From Anarhynchus alexandrinus (Eukaryota > Chordata > Aves > Charadriiformes > Charadriidae), in assembly GCA_008711295.1 (NCBI GenBank), contig VUYV01000616.1:45091-109090 (forward strand): a stretch of DNA of 64,000 nt, read 5' to 3'. The notes beneath the pieces are model-generated. The model saw nothing but the letters and a program-made list of their open reading frames with translations, was not told the origin of the DNA and searched no databases. Within the stretch, counting starts at the first letter, position 1; the number at the start of each line of letters is the position of its first letter. The position numbers were made by a program, and so were the translations under genes. Below are positions 62,655 through 64,000 of this stretch, piece after piece.

Positions 62655-62662
62655 TATAAAAA
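62655..62662 (+). promoter_or_regulatory. TATA box of the nested LTR
   Basis: TATAAAAA, preceded by a duplicated CATTATAAT. A second candidate, CATAAAAG, lies near 62830. Confidence 0.55.
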
Positions 62663-63060
62663 CACACCTCCTGGTAAGAAGCTACCCGCCTCCAAAGCTG
62701 ACCACGCCTCAGACACTCCTCTCTGGGCATGCGTGGAAGCCTTACTCCAGACAGGCAGAGATTGGCACCTTTCCACGGGACAGAGGTGGAGTGGAGGTGG
62801 GTCCAAGGAGGAGCAAGGTGTGCTACCTAGCATAAAAGATGGTTCCTCAGCAACTGAATTTCTGAAGATCTTCCCCACCGAGAGACCACGACGGTCGAAG
62901 AAGAAGCAGCGGAACGCCTTCTGGATTCGGGACCATCGGGACCCTGGTGGACCGGGGTGGTAGCTACCGTGGTGGTATCTATAATCCTCTTTCCCCCCTT
63001 TTTACCTCATCTTTCCTATTCTTCCTTCTTTCTATCGCAAGCTGCTTTACGGGCAAAACC

Positions 63061-63066
63061 AATAAA
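63061..63066 (+). terminator. LTR polyadenylation signal
   Basis: AATAAA followed by a GT-rich 'gtgattgtgtgttg', a typical downstream element. Confidence 0.7.
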
Positions 63067-63178
63067 GTGATTGTGTGTTGAAAGCATAACTCCCTGGGCC
63101 TGATGCCATTTCTTTTTGCGCTTTGAGATCACAGCTGAAACGAACCATCACGCGTCCACTGAGGAGCGGACCATGACA

Positions 63179-64000
63179 ACTGGAAAAGAGGAAACATAAC
63201 CCCCATTTTCAAAAAGAGAAAAAGAGGAAGACCCAGGGAACTACAGGCCAGTCAGTCTCACCTCTGTGCCTGGCAAGATCATGGAGCAGATCCTCCTGGA
63301 AACTCTGCTAAGGCATGTGGAAAATAAGGAGGTGATTGGTAGCAGCCAGCATGGCTTCACCAAAGGCAAGTCATACCTGACAAATTTGGTGACCTTCTAC
63401 AAGGCAGTTACAGGAGCAGTGGACAAGGGAAGAGCAACTGATGTCATCTACCTAGACTTGTGCAAAACATTTGACACTGTCCCACACAACATCCTGATCT
63501 CTAAATTGGAGAGACATGGATTTGACAGGTGGACCACTCGGAGGATAAAGAACTGGATGGGTGGTTGCACACAAAAAGTTGTGTTCAACAGCTCGATGTC
63601 CAAGTGGAGACCTGATAAGAGTGGTTTTCCTCAGAAGTTGGTACTGGGACCAGTGGTGTTCAACATCTTTGTTGGTGACAAAGACAGTGGGATCGAGTGC
63701 ACCCTCAGCAAGGTTGCTGATGACACCAAGCTCTGTGGTGAGGTAGACGGGCTGTAGGGAAGGGACGCCATCCAGAGGGACCTGGACAGGCTGGAGAGGT
63801 GGGCCCATGCCAACCCCATGAAGTTCAACCAGGCCAAGTGCAAGGTCCTGCATGTGGGTCGTCACAATCCCAAGCACAAATACAGGCTGAGTGGAGAATG
63901 GATTGAGAGCAGGCCTGAGGAGAAGGACCTGGGGGTGCTGATTGATGAGAAGCTCAACATGAGCTGGCAATGTGCACTTGTGGCCCAGAAGGCCAACCAT
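63179..64000 (+). mobile_element. CR1, continuation downstream of the nested LTR, cut by right window edge
   Basis: CR1 resumes after the duplicated ACTGG and continues past position 64000. Confidence 0.93.
63184..64000 (+). pseudogene. CR1 ORF2 relic, reverse transcriptase, partial
   Basis: The RT blocks appear in order: Asn-Tyr-Arg-Pro-Val-Ser-Leu-Thr-Ser (frameshifted, near 63239), Gly-Ser-Ser-Gln-His-Gly-Phe, the first catalytic block [11 protein letters not shown] (about 63444-63476), and Val-Ala-Asp-Asp at about 63715. The Pro-Gln-Gly block is changed to Phe-Pro-Gln-Lys-Leu. A stop ends the open frame at 63757, and thumb-region sequence follows out of the window. Confidence 0.9.

Larger units (their letters stand above)
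62321..63178 (+). mobile_element. Solo LTR, 858 bp, nested in CR1
   Basis: Begins TGTAAGAGTCG and ends GACCATGACA (TG...CA). ACTGG at 62316-62320 and 63179-63183 is a perfect 5-bp target-site duplication, and removing the LTR rejoins the CR1 reading order. A TATA box (TATAAAAA, 62655-62662) and AATAAA (63061-63066) are present. The terminal bases resemble family A at 5605, but the body differs, so it is a related but distinct family. Confidence 0.93.

Noticed and set aside
1..64000. CRISPR arrays, operons, bacterial islands or a new defence system
   Set aside because: Nothing of the kind is present. The sequence has vertebrate (avian) repeats throughout, and the repeated octamers are CR1 3' ends, not CRISPR repeats.

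Overview
This is a stretch of bird nuclear DNA with no host gene that I can recognise. The avian call rests on repeats: at least a dozen CR1 non-LTR retrotransposon pieces with the typical 3' end (tandem ATTCTATG octamers), and several solo long terminal repeats (LTRs) of types common in bird genomes. Almost every long open reading frame is a CR1 protein, whole or broken. The rest is AT-rich non-coding DNA that could be intergenic or intronic. No tRNA, rRNA, CRISPR array, operon or bacterial signal was seen.

Layout. 1-2636: two CR1 pieces head to head, the left one on the minus strand with an open ORF1 (esterase-like), the right one on the plus strand with an open 3' half of ORF2 (reverse transcriptase). 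4.98-5.32 kb: CR1 scrap. 5605-6674: solo LTR with a 5-bp target-site duplication (TSD). 10.2-12.2 kb: LTR cluster. 13.87-14.02 kb: CR1 3' end. 14-27 kb: non-coding. 27181-27811: solo LTR with a perfect 5-bp TSD. 29.9-33.2 kb: two minus-strand LTRs. 33.25-36.06 kb: two adjoining minus-strand CR1 copies, the second carrying a 188-bp mini-LTR. 40.4-43.1 kb: old, near full-length CR1 ORF2 relic. 43507-43990: LTR. 45794-46842: second copy of the 5.6-kb LTR family, inverted. 46952-48514: CR1 with an inverted 5' segment (twin-priming structure). 48640-48748: long near-perfect hairpin of unknown origin. 53.7 and 55.6-56.6 kb: CR1 pieces. 60.17-64.0 kb: long CR1 split by an 858-bp LTR, running off the right edge.

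How the parts relate. CR1 ORF1 (SGNH/GDSL-esterase-like) and ORF2 (apurinic-type endonuclease plus reverse transcriptase) together mobilise CR1 RNA, but no copy here has both intact. The LTRs have no visible gag or pol next to them, so they look like solo LTRs left by recombination. The window is a record of layered insertions: LTRs inside CR1s, CR1s beside CR1s, and one retrovirus-like LTR family present in both orientations about 40 kb apart. The feature least explained by known repeats is the hairpin at 48640-48748.
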